Shown: positions 35,472 through 44,041, counted from the first letter of the stretch. The stretch is DNA of 64,000 nt from Bdellovibrio sp. ArHS (GCF_000786105.1 NZ_JTEV01000013.1:1-64000); one strand, 5' to 3'. The notes: a model not told the origin generated them from the sequence alone. Translations and numbers: made by a program.

Positions 35472-36005
35472 ATGAACGTGTCGGTATTTTTTAGATATTT
35501 TTGTCTTCTGCTGGTGGGACTCATGGCAGGAAGCTCTTTTGCTTTTGTTTTGGGTATGGGGCCCGCTATGGAAAATCTTTCTGCAGCGGCTTACATTGAG
35601 CTTCATCAGAACCTGGACCCAGCTTTTTCAGCCTGGAATCCGCTTCTCTATTTCATTTTGACGGTGACCATCGTCGCTAACTTGTTTTTGCTTCGCGAAG
35701 AGTGGAAGTCTTTGGAATTTCTACTCGTGTTATTTGCATTGATCTGCGTTCTGGACGAGTTGCTGATGACTTGGACCGGAAATCTGCCGTTGAGTCGAGC
35801 GGTGCACGACTGGCAAATGCTAGCACCGCCTACTAACTGGGCCGAGGTGAGATCGCAGTGGCTGAGATTTATGTACATCCGCAGCGCCCTGTTGGTCTCA
35901 AGTTTTGGACTTCTTTTAGCCTCGAGCTTCTTTATGAAACAGTCTCGGGCTTCCCGGTCAAATGTCTTTGTTGTCTCTTCGGAATTGCAGAACTTGCCTC
36001 TTTAA
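35472..36005 (+). CDS. DUF1772-like membrane protein
   Basis: 177 residues with four hydrophobic helices. GNLPLSRAVHDWQMLAPPTN and WAEVRSQWLRFMYIRSALL match the N-x-PxN/W...R pattern of DUF1772 (anthrone-oxygenase-like) membrane proteins. Function unknown. The last 74 bases overlap the convergent radical SAM gene. Confidence 0.7.
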   Translation: MNVSVFFRYFCLLLVGLMAGSSFAFVLGMGPAMENLSAAAYIELHQNLDPAFSAWNPLLYFILTVTIVANLFLLREEWKSLEFLLVLFALICVLDELLMTWTGNLPLSRAVHDWQMLAPPTNWAEVRSQWLRFMYIRSALLVSSFGLLLASSFFMKQSRASRSNVFVVSSELQNLPL

Positions 36006-37494
36006 ACCCCGACTTCTTAGCCCCAAATTCCTTTAAAAACTTCGGCACATCGGTTTTTCCAGTTAAAGAATAGTCTTCCATAATCAGTGTCTTAGCTTCT
36101 TCCGCAGGCCAGCCGAGTTCTTCTTTTAAATACACATAAGCCGACTCAAACAGACTGATCTGAGAGATTCCGAAAGACTGTGCATATCGCTGAGTCAGAA
36201 ACTTATTAAATGCAAAAAATTCCCAGAAAAAAGATTTGTCTTCCCGGGTCTGCGATTTTTCACGCAAAACGTTTACCAGGTTTTTAAAGTTTCCGCTGTT
36301 GGCATAAAGATCCCAGTACTTTGCAAAGCGATTCATCACCTGCAAAGTTTCAAAAGACATGTTTTTTGTGCGCAAAATTTGAAATGGGGGATGTTCGGAA
36401 TAAACCATCTCCCATTCCTTATCGTGACGAGCGATGGGAGCCCCTTTGAGTCGTTTTAAGATACCCACCTGAATTTCGTGAGGATGAAGTGTCGCCAGAG
36501 TATCAAAGCCCTTTGCGAAGCTTTCCAGATCCTCGCCAGGAAGACCGGCAATCAGATCGGCGTGCGTATGAACGCCTGTTTCTTCCGCTAAAAAGCGGAA
36601 GTTGTCTTTGACCTTTTCGTAGTCGTTGCGTCGGCTGACGAGACGGGCCACCTCGGGATTCCAAGTTTGAATGCCAATTTCAAACTGCAATGCTCCGGCG
36701 GGGAATTTTTTGATGAGATCGCGAATTTCCACCGGCAGTCGATCCGGAACCATTTCGAAGTGAAGAAAAAGGCCGAGTTCAATGCGATCCAAGAAGAACT
36801 GCAGAATCGTCGTGCAGGTCGTGGGGCTCAGATTAAAGGTGCGATCAATGAACTTAAATTGGCGGGCGCCCCGATCCAAAAGTTTTTGGATGTCGGCAAG
36901 AAAATCTGTGAGTTCAAAACTGCGAACAGCTTTGTCCAAAGAGGAAAGGCAGTATTCGCAACGGTAGGGGCACCCACGTGACACTTCGACATAGATCACG
37001 CGGTTTTGAATATCTTCGTCGCTGTACAACCCGTAGGGTGATTTGATTTTTTTAATATCGGGCAAAGCGCCAGAGATAAACTTTGTCGATGGTAAGATGC
37101 CGTTATCCAGAGCGTTCTTGCAGAATTCATAGAACAAGAAATCGGCTTCACCCTTGATGGTGAAGTCTGCGATTTGGCAGATTTTATTGGACTCTGATTC
37201 GTGGCTCACTTCGGGGCCACCCAGAACCACTAGGGTGTCCGGGCTGATTCGTTTGATTAAAGACACCAACTCCAAAGACTCTTGTGCATTCCAGATGTAA
37301 ACTCCAACGCCGATGATCTTCGCTTTTTGACGCAGCAAAACTTCGGCGATGTCGCGAGGATCTTTTTGAATCGTAAACTCCATGATCTGGGCGCGATCTT
37401 TAAGGTCCTCAAGATTGGCCATAAGATAGCGCAAACCAAACGAGCTATGGGGATAACTGGAATTCAAGGTCACAAGCAAAATGTCTTTATTCAT
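35932..37494 (-). CDS. B12-binding radical SAM protein (DUF4080-like)
   Basis: 520 residues. A cobalamin-binding domain comes first (1-130; VLLRQKAKIIGVGVYIWNAQ, LVVLGGPEVSHE). The radical SAM cluster is SRGCPYRCEYCLSS (Cys-x3-Cys-x2-Cys near residue 178). A helical C-terminus with FDTLATLHPHEIQVGILKRL matches DUF4080. Such proteins do radical methylation or rearrangement of unknown substrates. It is single, with no biosynthetic cluster around. Confidence 0.88.
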   Translation of the reverse strand: MNKDILLVTLNSSYPHSSFGLRYLMANLEDLKDRAQIMEFTIQKDPRDIAEVLLRQKAKIIGVGVYIWNAQESLELVSLIKRISPDTLVVLGGPEVSHESESNKICQIADFTIKGEADFLFYEFCKNALDNGILPSTKFISGALPDIKKIKSPYGLYSDEDIQNRVIYVEVSRGCPYRCEYCLSSLDKAVRSFELTDFLADIQKLLDRGARQFKFIDRTFNLSPTTCTTILQFFLDRIELGLFLHFEMVPDRLPVEIRDLIKKFPAGALQFEIGIQTWNPEVARLVSRRNDYEKVKDNFRFLAEETGVHTHADLIAGLPGEDLESFAKGFDTLATLHPHEIQVGILKRLKGAPIARHDKEWEMVYSEHPPFQILRTKNMSFETLQVMNRFAKYWDLYANSGNFKNLVNVLREKSQTREDKSFFWEFFAFNKFLTQRYAQSFGISQISLFESAYVYLKEELGWPAEEAKTLIMEDYSLTGKTDVPKFLKEFGAKKSGFKEASSAIPKRQQRHLTGKPETVS

Positions 37495-37605
37495 ACGGCG
37501 CCCATCTTAGTGCATGTTGAAAAAATAAGCGAATTGTCTTTGCCAAGGTGAGGACAAATTAGATACGATTACGTGACGGTAATTTATTTTTCAAAGGATT
37601 GAATT

Positions 37606-38835
37606 ATGAAAACTGCCACGATGGCACTTTTATTCGTCGCATCGACGGCTTCGGCCCATGTTGCGCCTCTTGAAAGTTTCGAAACCAAACCCATTCTTGC
37701 GGACCTTAAAGATCTTAGAGCTCTGAACATTCCGATCCTGGCAAAAGACGAACGTATCGAAGTTGGATACGCGATTGTCACGCCCTTGATGCAGCAGCGG
37801 ATTCAGGAAAGAGCTCATCAGGTTGGCAAGTGCGGTGGGTTTGAAGATCTTAGTCAGGACATGATGTTGCAGTCGCGCGGCTTTGACGGAATGTTGAACA
37901 GCCTGGCCGAAATTCAAGAGAAGAATGAATTGTATGAACGTGCGCCGTTCAAAATTCTTTCGTTGAACAAAGATGCAAAAATTGAAGCCGCGTTGACGGA
38001 AGTGAGCGAAAGCAACTTGCGCAGCTATGTGACATGGCTGTCTTCTTTCCCCAATCGCAATAACCGCGATCCTCAGCCCAATCGCCACGTCGATGAAATG
38101 AAACAGCGTTTAGAGGCGATGCTTGCAAATTCATCGGTTCCGTACGAAATCTCGGTGATTTCGCATAGCTCAACGAAGCAGAACTCGATTCGTGTTCGTT
38201 TGGTGGGATCAGAAAGACCGAACGAGATCGTTGTCCTTGGCGGTCATTTGGATTCCATTAATCAGTCATGGGGCGGTGGTAAAGAAGCTCCGGGTGCTGA
38301 TGACAATGCTTCAGGTTCCGCGAATCTTATTGAAGCTTTAAGAATTCTTATGGACAAAGAGCAGCCCAAGCGCACGGTCGAATTCTTCTGGTATGCCGGA
38401 GAGGAATCAGGTCTTCTGGGATCTGCTGAAATCGCGAAACAATATAAAGCGGAAAAGAAAGACGTCGTCGCAGTTCTGCAGTTGGATATGACTTTGTTCC
38501 CCGGCTCGGGCGAGTTGGTGATCGGCAGCATGACAGATTTTACCAGTGCTTGGTTGCGCGACTATTTGAAAGCAATGAACGAGACCTATTTGCATGCCCG
38601 CGTAGTTGATGACAAGTGCGGCTATGGTTGTAGCGATCATGCTTCTTGGAACCGCCAAGGCTATCCGGCACTTATGCCGTTTGAAGCGACCTTCAGAAAC
38701 AGCAACAAGGATATTCATACAGCGAAGGATGTTGTTTCCCCCGCTTCGAACTTCAAGCATTCTGCGGTTTACACAAAAATCGCGTTGGTCATGGCGATGG
38801 ACCTGGCAAACAGCCAAGCCCGCCAACCTTACTAG
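37606..38835 (+). CDS. Secreted M28 family aminopeptidase
   Basis: 409 residues with a signal peptide (ends ASTASA). After a propeptide-like part (to about 190) the M28 domain shows zinc ligands in order: LGGHLDSINQ (His), GADDNASGSANLIEALRIL (Asp), WYAGEESGLLGS (Glu) and DIHTAKD (His). These enzymes remove N-terminal residues from peptides, with leucine preferred in near relatives. AAAGGATT precedes the ATG. Part of the exported hydrolase load usual in predators. Confidence 0.93.
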   Translation: MKTATMALLFVASTASAHVAPLESFETKPILADLKDLRALNIPILAKDERIEVGYAIVTPLMQQRIQERAHQVGKCGGFEDLSQDMMLQSRGFDGMLNSLAEIQEKNELYERAPFKILSLNKDAKIEAALTEVSESNLRSYVTWLSSFPNRNNRDPQPNRHVDEMKQRLEAMLANSSVPYEISVISHSSTKQNSIRVRLVGSERPNEIVVLGGHLDSINQSWGGGKEAPGADDNASGSANLIEALRILMDKEQPKRTVEFFWYAGEESGLLGSAEIAKQYKAEKKDVVAVLQLDMTLFPGSGELVIGSMTDFTSAWLRDYLKAMNETYLHARVVDDKCGYGCSDHASWNRQGYPALMPFEATFRNSNKDIHTAKDVVSPASNFKHSAVYTKIALVMAMDLANSQARQPY

Positions 38836-38847
38836 TATTCTTTTTGG

Positions 38848-38870
38848 GGCACAGGCGAACGGCTTGTGCC
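38848..38870. terminator. Bidirectional terminator
   Basis: GGCACAGGC and GCTTGTGCC (one G-T) form a 9-bp stem placed exactly between convergent stops; T runs lie on both sides (TTTTT before, TTTTTTCC after). Confidence 0.75.
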
Positions 38871-39791
38871 TTAGATTTTTTCCATTTTTTTGATGCTGTT
38901 CTTAACGTCTTCCACAGTGTCATCGTAATTGTCGTCTTTTCTTCCCAGCAGATAGAGGCTGTGTTGCCAATAGCCCGCTTTCGGTCCGAGCGTTGTAATA
39001 GTGCCATTGTTGACCTCGTCAAGCAGATAAGGAACCGGCATAAAGCCAACCCCAGCGCCATCAACAATAGCCCGTCCCACAACAGATATAATATCACTTT
39101 CAATGACAACCTTTTTGCGGGCTTTGATCTCTTGAAAGAAGAGATCAGTTTCATGTCGCAATTTCATTTTGTACGACGGGATGATCAGTCCCCAGGGCAC
39201 GGCATTCAAAAATTCCAGGGCCGAAGTGCTGCGAGAGACGCGAATTTTTAGATCCTTAAGATTTTTGGTTGAGACCATCAGATTCACGGGCATGTTGGCC
39301 GAAGCCAGTTCTTTCACGTCGTCGGCGTAAATGGGTTTGTTGGTTAAAACCAAGTCAATGTCATGGCTGCGTAATTGATTTAACAGAATTTCCGAGGGCG
39401 CAGAGCTGACGAAAAATGTTTTTTCTATATCCCGGCGTTTCTCTTTGATTAAAGGACTTAGCAAGTCAGCAATAAAGGGCCGCTCTACTTGATCGGTGAC
39501 ACCGATGCGAATTCTTTGACTTTGTTTTTCGCTTGGACTTCGTAAGCTTTCCGCAAACTCATTGGCGATATCAAAGATTTTTTTGGAATACGCGAAGGCC
39601 TTTTCTCCCTCGGCGGTCAGCTGTAAGTTTCGTCCTTTTTTTTCGAAAAGTTTTTGGTCAATGGCAGACTCAAATACCTTCAGTTGGGAACTGAGGGAAG
39701 GTTGGCTGATATGCAGGTATTTTGCGGCGTTGCTGACTCCGCCTAGCCTCGCGGTGACATAAAAGTAATAAAGATGGTTGTAATTAAACAT
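38871..39791 (-). CDS. LysR family regulator, NhaR-like
   Basis: 306 residues from ATG 39791. The helix-turn-helix (about 14-40; GGVSNAAKYLHISQPSLSSQ) opens with FNYNHLYYFYVTARLG, the NhaR style. The effector domain runs from about 90. E. coli NhaR answers to sodium, but no antiporter gene is nearby, so the target is open. A GGGGG site lies about 7 bases before the start. A 14-bp perfect palindrome 29 bases upstream may serve in autoregulation. Confidence 0.88.
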   Translation of the reverse strand: MFNYNHLYYFYVTARLGGVSNAAKYLHISQPSLSSQLKVFESAIDQKLFEKKGRNLQLTAEGEKAFAYSKKIFDIANEFAESLRSPSEKQSQRIRIGVTDQVERPFIADLLSPLIKEKRRDIEKTFFVSSAPSEILLNQLRSHDIDLVLTNKPIYADDVKELASANMPVNLMVSTKNLKDLKIRVSRSTSALEFLNAVPWGLIIPSYKMKLRHETDLFFQEIKARKKVVIESDIISVVGRAIVDGAGVGFMPVPYLLDEVNNGTITTLGPKAGYWQHSLYLLGRKDDNYDDTVEDVKNSIKKMEKI

Positions 39792-39819
39792 GAAATTGGA
39801 CCCCCGTATGACAACGATT

Positions 39820-39833
39820 AAACGGCGCCGTTT
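39820..39833. promoter_or_regulatory. 14-bp perfect palindrome upstream of LysR gene
   Basis: AAACGGCGCCGTTT stands out as GC-rich in an AT-rich gap, 29 bases before the LysR start. Operator function is inferred from place and symmetry. Confidence 0.35.
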
Positions 39834-39994
39834 TGGAACTGGCTTTTTGTCTAGCTTCTGTAAGTGCTGAAACTTCCTCAAAATTACAATCTGTAGTCCA
39901 GCAAACCTATAACTTTAAACTAACTATGTCATCCAAATTATATATTTAAAGAAATCATAGTTCTTAGCGATAATGAACTCAGAAGGAGGTAGAT

Positions 39995-40375
39995 ATGCAA
40001 ACAGACATCTACTACAGAGACATCACTAAGACTGAAAACCTTGAGGCTTATTTGTTGGAAAAGGTGGAAGGTACAGTCGAAGACTTCTTTAAAAACGACA
40101 GTGGTGCTCACCTCACAGTGCGGGTCGAAACAGATCGACATCGCTCGCAAACTCGTAAGCCGAGCTATGTTTGTGAGGTTATCCTTAAAGCTTCTTTCAT
40201 CCGTAACGTCATTAAAGTACGTAAAACTGATGAAAACTTTAAGCGATGTGTAGCGAACACAGTAGACGCTTTGAAGGTTATCTTAAGTAAACAGTCCTCT
40301 TTGAAATCTCAGCACCGCCGACGAGATCCGGCTTTAAGATATCAGCCGGAGACTTGGGAAGACAGCGTGGCTTAA
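39995..40375 (+). CDS. hpf: Ribosome hibernation factor (HPF/RaiA-like)
   Basis: 126 residues. TENLEAYLLEKVEGTVEDFF, HLTVRVETDRHRSQTRKPSY and DALKVILSKQSS follow the S30AE fold of HPF/YfiA. It binds the decoding site of idle 70S ribosomes. It has the short-form length and lacks the C-terminal dimer domain of long HPF. A near-perfect AGAAGGAGGTAGAT site precedes the ATG, which suggests strong translation. It is followed 29 bases later by a BON protein gene. No sigma-54 gene is close, unlike the classical rpoN-hpf arrangement. Confidence 0.85.
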   Translation: MQTDIYYRDITKTENLEAYLLEKVEGTVEDFFKNDSGAHLTVRVETDRHRSQTRKPSYVCEVILKASFIRNVIKVRKTDENFKRCVANTVDALKVILSKQSSLKSQHRRRDPALRYQPETWEDSVA

Positions 40376-40404
40376 TAAAACGACTGAGACAGAAGGAGCA
40401 GCTT

Positions 40405-40962
40405 ATGAGTACTCTTCTGAAAAAAAACCATGGAGATTGTGAGCTAGTACAAAAACTACGTGAACGAATTAAATGGGACAAAAGAGTAAGCGAGGCTGAT
40501 CTAGATATCGTCGTCCATGGAGGTGTGGTCATTGTCAGTGGCTGTGTCGACACCTCTTTTAAAAAGAATGCGGCATTGCAGGCGATCTCTGATACAGAAG
40601 GCGTATGGGCCGTAGAAGATCGGATTGCAGTGCCAGTTGATTTTCATAGAACGGATGACGAAATTACGGAAATCCTGATGTCGAATCTGACGGAAATGAT
40701 CAAAATCGACGGAGAGCATATCGAACTCGAAGTGATTAATGGTGTCGTCAAACTTTATGGCGAAGTTTTCCGTCCTCGACTGAAAGCGATGGCCGTTGCC
40801 TCAGCCTGGGAGCTCTCGGGTGTGAAAGATGTCGATAACTTTATCGAAATTATCGATCCTCCTCGTCGGGCTCCTCTTACTGTCGACGAATATCAATCCC
40901 TGTTCCCTCAAACGGGAATGGGTTTTTCCCTAGAGGTCAATACTCTGAAGGAGGTTTCTTGA
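40405..40962 (+). CDS. Double BON-domain protein without signal peptide
   Basis: 185 residues. Two BON repeats: about 18-80 (LDIVVHGGVVIVSGCVDTSF) and 86-150 (IELEVINGVVKLYGEVFRP). BON proteins such as OsmY bind membranes from the periplasm, but this one starts MSTLLKKNHGD and shows no export signal, so it is likely cytoplasmic. AGAAGGAGC precedes the ATG. Cotranscription with the HPF-like gene suggests a stress or stationary-phase role. Confidence 0.82.
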   Translation: MSTLLKKNHGDCELVQKLRERIKWDKRVSEADLDIVVHGGVVIVSGCVDTSFKKNAALQAISDTEGVWAVEDRIAVPVDFHRTDDEITEILMSNLTEMIKIDGEHIELEVINGVVKLYGEVFRPRLKAMAVASAWELSGVKDVDNFIEIIDPPRRAPLTVDEYQSLFPQTGMGFSLEVNTLKEVS

Positions 40963-41012
40963 TGACGAGAGTGACAAATTAATGCGGTCCTTTTCCCAAT
41001 CCCTCCAAATCT

Positions 41013-41045
41013 GGGCGCCTCCCTAGGGCGCCCTTCTTTTTTCTC
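41013..41045 (+). terminator. Terminator after hpf-BON operon
   Basis: GGGCGCC and GGCGCCC (7 bp) with a 7-base loop, then TTCTTTTTTCT. Confidence 0.8.
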
Positions 41046-41057
41046 CCTTGCGAAGAC

Positions 41058-41220
41058 GGAAATTTTAATTATAGGAAGCACCCCGATGCAGGGCCCTGCG
41101 GTCGGCTCGCCTTCCGGGCTCGGTCGGTGCCGAGGCTTTGCCTCGGTTCGCGCCATCGTGGCGCCACCGAAGGCCTTCCTTCGGGTCTGCACCAGTGTGC
41201 TTCCTATAATCAAAATTTCC
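41058..41220. repeat. Inverted-repeat element with internal hairpins
   Basis: Terminal arms of 24 bases (41058-41081 and 41197-41220) are inverted copies with one mismatch. The 115-base interior is GC-rich and packed with symmetric units: GCAGGGCCCTGC, CCGAGGC-TTT-GCCTCGG, GCGCCA-TCG-TGGCGC and CGAAGG-CCTT-CCTTCG. The outer arms are AT-rich toward the ends (AAATTTTAATTATAGG). No open frame spans it. It could be a small mobile element remnant (MITE-like), a REP/BIME-type repeat, or a structured RNA. There is no second copy that I can see in the window. Confidence 0.75.
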
Positions 41221-41292
41221 TATGAGGGTGAAAATAGAAGGGAGCTGGCGGTCGCAGTTTTTTAAGTTGGCTTGGTGCCTTGCTTTTTGTTT

Positions 41293-41321
41293 TTGATGTT
41301 TGGTGGTGGGGTGGGCATACT
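41293..41321 (+). promoter_or_regulatory. Sigma-70-like promoter, leaderless start
   Basis: TTGATG (41293-41298), a 17-base spacer and CATACT (41316-41321). Transcription would start about 41328, at the ATG 41329, which has no ribosome site before it. Confidence 0.5.
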
Positions 41322-41328
41322 TTTTCTT

Positions 41329-41910
41329 ATGAAAAAGATTTTGGTTCTGAATGGAAGTCCGGTTGGGGATTCTGGGAATTGCGGGCGTTGGGTTCGCTTG
41401 CTTTTAAAGATTTTTAAAACTTTGGATGTGGATTGTTCGGTGGATGTTGTCCATCTGAAGAAGACCTCTTATGGAATGGGGCTGAAGAAGAAAATTTCTG
41501 CGGCGGATGCATTTGTTTTTGTTACCGGGACGTATTGGGATTCTTGGGGAAGTCCTTTGCAGAAACTTTTGGAAGAGATGACTGAACTGGAAGGAACGCC
41601 GGCGTTGATGGGAAAGCCTTGTTCGGTCTTTGTACTGATGCATTCGGTGGGCGGTAAGTCAGTGCTTTCTCGTTTGCAGGGGGTGCTTTCGACCATGGGC
41701 TTATTGATCCCGCCGATGAGCGGAATGGTTTACTCTTTGCTTTCAGAAGAGGCTTTGCGGGGGACGTCTTCGCATAAAGCGGATTTTTGGCAGAAAGAAG
41801 ATGCCGAACTTATTCTTCTGAACCTCATTAAGGCCTGTGATTGCCGTGTGGATTGGGTGACCTGGCCGGTGGATAAGAAAGATCCCCGTCGGATTTGGTT
41901 TAAGCCCTGA
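41329..41910 (+). CDS. Flavodoxin-fold NAD(P)H-dependent reductase
   Basis: 193 residues. KKILVLNGSPVGDSGNCGRW is the FMN phosphate loop of the NADPH-dependent FMN reductase family; VFVTGTYWDSWGSPLQKLLE contacts the flavin ring in relatives. Electron acceptor unknown (quinones, azo or nitro compounds are possible). There is no ribosome site before the ATG, and a promoter fits a leaderless message. It is flanked by terminators on both sides, so it is a single-gene unit. Confidence 0.82.
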   Translation: MKKILVLNGSPVGDSGNCGRWVRLLLKIFKTLDVDCSVDVVHLKKTSYGMGLKKKISAADAFVFVTGTYWDSWGSPLQKLLEEMTELEGTPALMGKPCSVFVLMHSVGGKSVLSRLQGVLSTMGLLIPPMSGMVYSLLSEEALRGTSSHKADFWQKEDAELILLNLIKACDCRVDWVTWPVDKKDPRRIWFKP

Positions 41911-41929
41911 GCCTTTCAGACGAAAAAAA

Positions 41930-41957
41930 ACTCGGCATCATAATCACGATGCCGAGT
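41930..41957. terminator. Bidirectional terminator
   Basis: ACTCGGCATC / GATGCCGAGT, a perfect 10-bp stem with an 8-base loop, preceded by eight A and followed by TTCTTTTTT, between convergent genes. Confidence 0.92.
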
Positions 41958-42000
41958 CTGTTCTTTTTTGCGCTTAACAATGCAAAGAAGCACGCATTTT

Positions 42001-42621
42001 TTACGTCATTGATTTTGTAAGATCGCGAACTTTTTTAGAAGCATAGTTTTCTGAAACGAAGTTCCAGTTGATTTGCGTCCAGAACGTCTCAAGATATTTT
42101 TGACGTAGGTTGCGGTAGTCAACGTAGTAAGCGTGTTCCCAAACGTCCGCGACCATCAAAGGTGTAGGGCCGTTGTTTGTGAAAGGGACTTGCGCATTAG
42201 AAGTTGAAACCAAGCTTAGTTTCCCAGAAGAGTCTGTGCATAGCCAGATCCATCCTGAACCGAAGGTTTTCACGCCGCCATCCACGAATTTTGCTTTGAG
42301 TTCGTCCATAGAACCAAAGTCACGTTTGATCGCCGCTTCAAGATCCGCAGAAGGCTGTCCGCCTTTTCCGTTGGGAGCCATATTGAACCAGAAGAAAGTG
42401 TGATTCCAGCCCTGAGCCGCGTTGTTAAATACGCCGCCGGAAGAAGAAAGAACGATCTCTTCTAAAGATTTTCCTTTCAACGAAGAATCTGTCTCCATCA
42501 TCTTATTCAAGTTATCTAAATAAGCTTTGTGATGTTTGTCGTAGTGATAGGTCATTTGTTCTTCATTGAACAAAGGAGCCAATTCAGTTTTTGCGTAGGG
42601 AAGTGTTGGAAGTTTGAACAT
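42001..42621 (-). CDS. sodB: Fe-type superoxide dismutase
   Basis: 206 residues. Metal ligands in TYHYDKHHKAYLDNLNK (His), GWNHTFFW (His) and DVWEHAYYVDYRN (Asp, His). NNAAQGWNHTFFW with Gln before the second His favours the iron form. It lacks a signal peptide and so acts in the cytoplasm, on superoxide from its own respiration. The AGGAGGC ribosome site lies inside an inverted repeat that follows the upstream speDE gene. Confidence 0.95.
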   Translation of the reverse strand: MFKLPTLPYAKTELAPLFNEEQMTYHYDKHHKAYLDNLNKMMETDSSLKGKSLEEIVLSSSGGVFNNAAQGWNHTFFWFNMAPNGKGGQPSADLEAAIKRDFGSMDELKAKFVDGGVKTFGSGWIWLCTDSSGKLSLVSTSNAQVPFTNNGPTPLMVADVWEHAYYVDYRNLRQKYLETFWTQINWNFVSENYASKKVRDLTKSMT

Positions 42622-42627
42622 TATATA

Positions 42628-42670
42628 CGCCTCCTGTTGAGTACTGAAAGTATAATGAAAACAGGAGGCG
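42628..42670. promoter_or_regulatory. Inverted repeat covering sodB ribosome site
   Basis: CGCCTCCTGTT (42628-42638) and AACAGGAGGCG (42660-42670) are perfect 11-bp arms around 21 bases. The arm next to sodB holds its ribosome site; the loop holds TATACT on the minus strand, a possible -10. Confidence 0.6.
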
Positions 42671-42679
42671 GTCTATTAA

Positions 42680-44041
42680 TTAAGCATTTTCGCCAAGCAT
42701 CGTTCTGACGAAGGTAGGCAAAGCGAAGGCCGCAGAATGCAGTTCTTCGTTGTAGTACTTCAGACCTTTGGCCATAGAAAATTGGCGCGCTTTGTCTTTG
42801 TTGAAGTCCTTGGCCGGATGATAGTGACCCTTTACACCCACTTGCAGACTCCACATCCCTGACGGATAGGTCGTGGCGTGGAAAAGCATGGTGTGGACAT
42901 TGGATTTACCAAAGATGCCTTTTAAGCAGTGGTTTAGTTCAACGAAAGTGCCTTCGTGGAACATCGGTGACTCGCCTTGAGTGATGATGATCCCGCCTTC
43001 TTTCAGTGCATTTTTACAGTTATTGTAGAACTCGGCCGTAAAAAGACCTTTTGCCGGACCTACTGGGTCCGAACCATCGACGATAATGACATCGTATGAA
43101 TTAGCGGCTGCGTCTTTAACAAATTGAATGCCATCGCCAATAATCAAATTCAGTTTCGGATTGCCGAACTCGGAAGCAATGCTCGGAAGATGTTCTTTAG
43201 AAGCACGAATGACTGCTTCATCGATTTCGACCATGGTGACTTTTTCGACGTGGTCATACTTGAACAACTCACGAATGGTACCGCCGTCTCCACCACCGAT
43301 GACCAGAATATTTTTCGCATTTCCGTGCGCTTGCATAACTGGATGAGAAATCATCTCATGATAATGGAACTCATCGCGCTCAGTGCACATCACCATGTTG
43401 TTGATCGCGAGAAATTTGCCGTGAGAGTATGAATCCAAGACACGTACGCGCTGGAATGGGTTCGTTTCGTCAAACAGAACATCACCCGTGTAACGCAAAG
43501 ACAAGGCTTGGTTTTCGTCTTTATCGGTGAACCACACATTGCGTTCGATTTGGAAACCTTTTTTCAAATCGAAAGAAGGCTCGGTGCGAAGGTGCTTGGG
43601 CTGGAAATCTGACTTTTGAATAACATGCAAAGAGCCACGATTCATTTCGAGTGCAGAATAATTCGCCTGAAATGCTTTTTTCAAATGCTCGAAAGAAACC
43701 CAAGGGTCCACAGAATCGCCGCATGTGAACAAATCAACAGCGGCATAACGATACTCAGGCCACGTGTGGATCGCCAAATGGCTTTCTTGAATCACCACAA
43801 CTCCACTGACTCCCCACGGAGAGAAGTGATGGAAGGTCGAATTAATAACCGTAGCTCCGGCGATTTGCGCGGCCTCAATCATGCTTTTTTCGATGATTGA
43901 AACATCGTTCAAAACCTCAGCGTTACAACCACTGAACTCAACTAAAATATGGCGACCTAAAGCTTTCAATTCCGTGCCCTCCCCGGGGAAAAATGTGATG
44001 TCATTTGAAAAGGGGGGTTCTAGGTCCTTTTGACCCCCCAT
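42680..44041 (-). CDS. speDE: SpeD-SpeE fusion: AdoMet decarboxylase joined to spermidine synthase
   Basis: 453 residues. Residues about 28-125 are a class 1B S-adenosylmethionine decarboxylase: [20 protein letters not shown] has the Ser 87 that would become the pyruvoyl group after self-cleavage. Residues about 150-430 are an aminopropyltransferase with [20 protein letters not shown] and [16 protein letters not shown]. If the decarboxylase part self-cleaves normally, it would leave a small free N-terminal chain. Both steps from AdoMet and putrescine to spermidine thus sit in one polypeptide. Such fusions are known in some bacteria. The first codons can form a strong GC hairpin. Confidence 0.93.
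   Translation of the reverse strand: MGGQKDLEPPFSNDITFFPGEGTELKALGRHILVEFSGCNAEVLNDVSIIEKSMIEAAQIAGATVINSTFHHFSPWGVSGVVVIQESHLAIHTWPEYRYAAVDLFTCGDSVDPWVSFEHLKKAFQANYSALEMNRGSLHVIQKSDFQPKHLRTEPSFDLKKGFQIERNVWFTDKDENQALSLRYTGDVLFDETNPFQRVRVLDSYSHGKFLAINNMVMCTERDEFHYHEMISHPVMQAHGNAKNILVIGGGDGGTIRELFKYDHVEKVTMVEIDEAVIRASKEHLPSIASEFGNPKLNLIIGDGIQFVKDAAANSYDVIIVDGSDPVGPAKGLFTAEFYNNCKNALKEGGIIITQGESPMFHEGTFVELNHCLKGIFGKSNVHTMLFHATTYPSGMWSLQVGVKGHYHPAKDFNKDKARQFSMAKGLKYYNEELHSAAFALPTFVRTMLGENA
44012..44039. repeat. Hairpin over speDE start codons
   Basis: GGGGGGT and ACCCCCC arms of 7 bp lie 14 bases apart, with an inner GGTC/GACC pair, in the first ten codons of speDE. It may slow translation of the message. 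Confidence 0.45.

Noticed and set aside
40963-41330. Riboswitch or small protein gene in the 366-base gap
   Set aside because: No known riboswitch core can be seen and no open frame has a ribosome site. The structure is better described as an inverted-repeat element.
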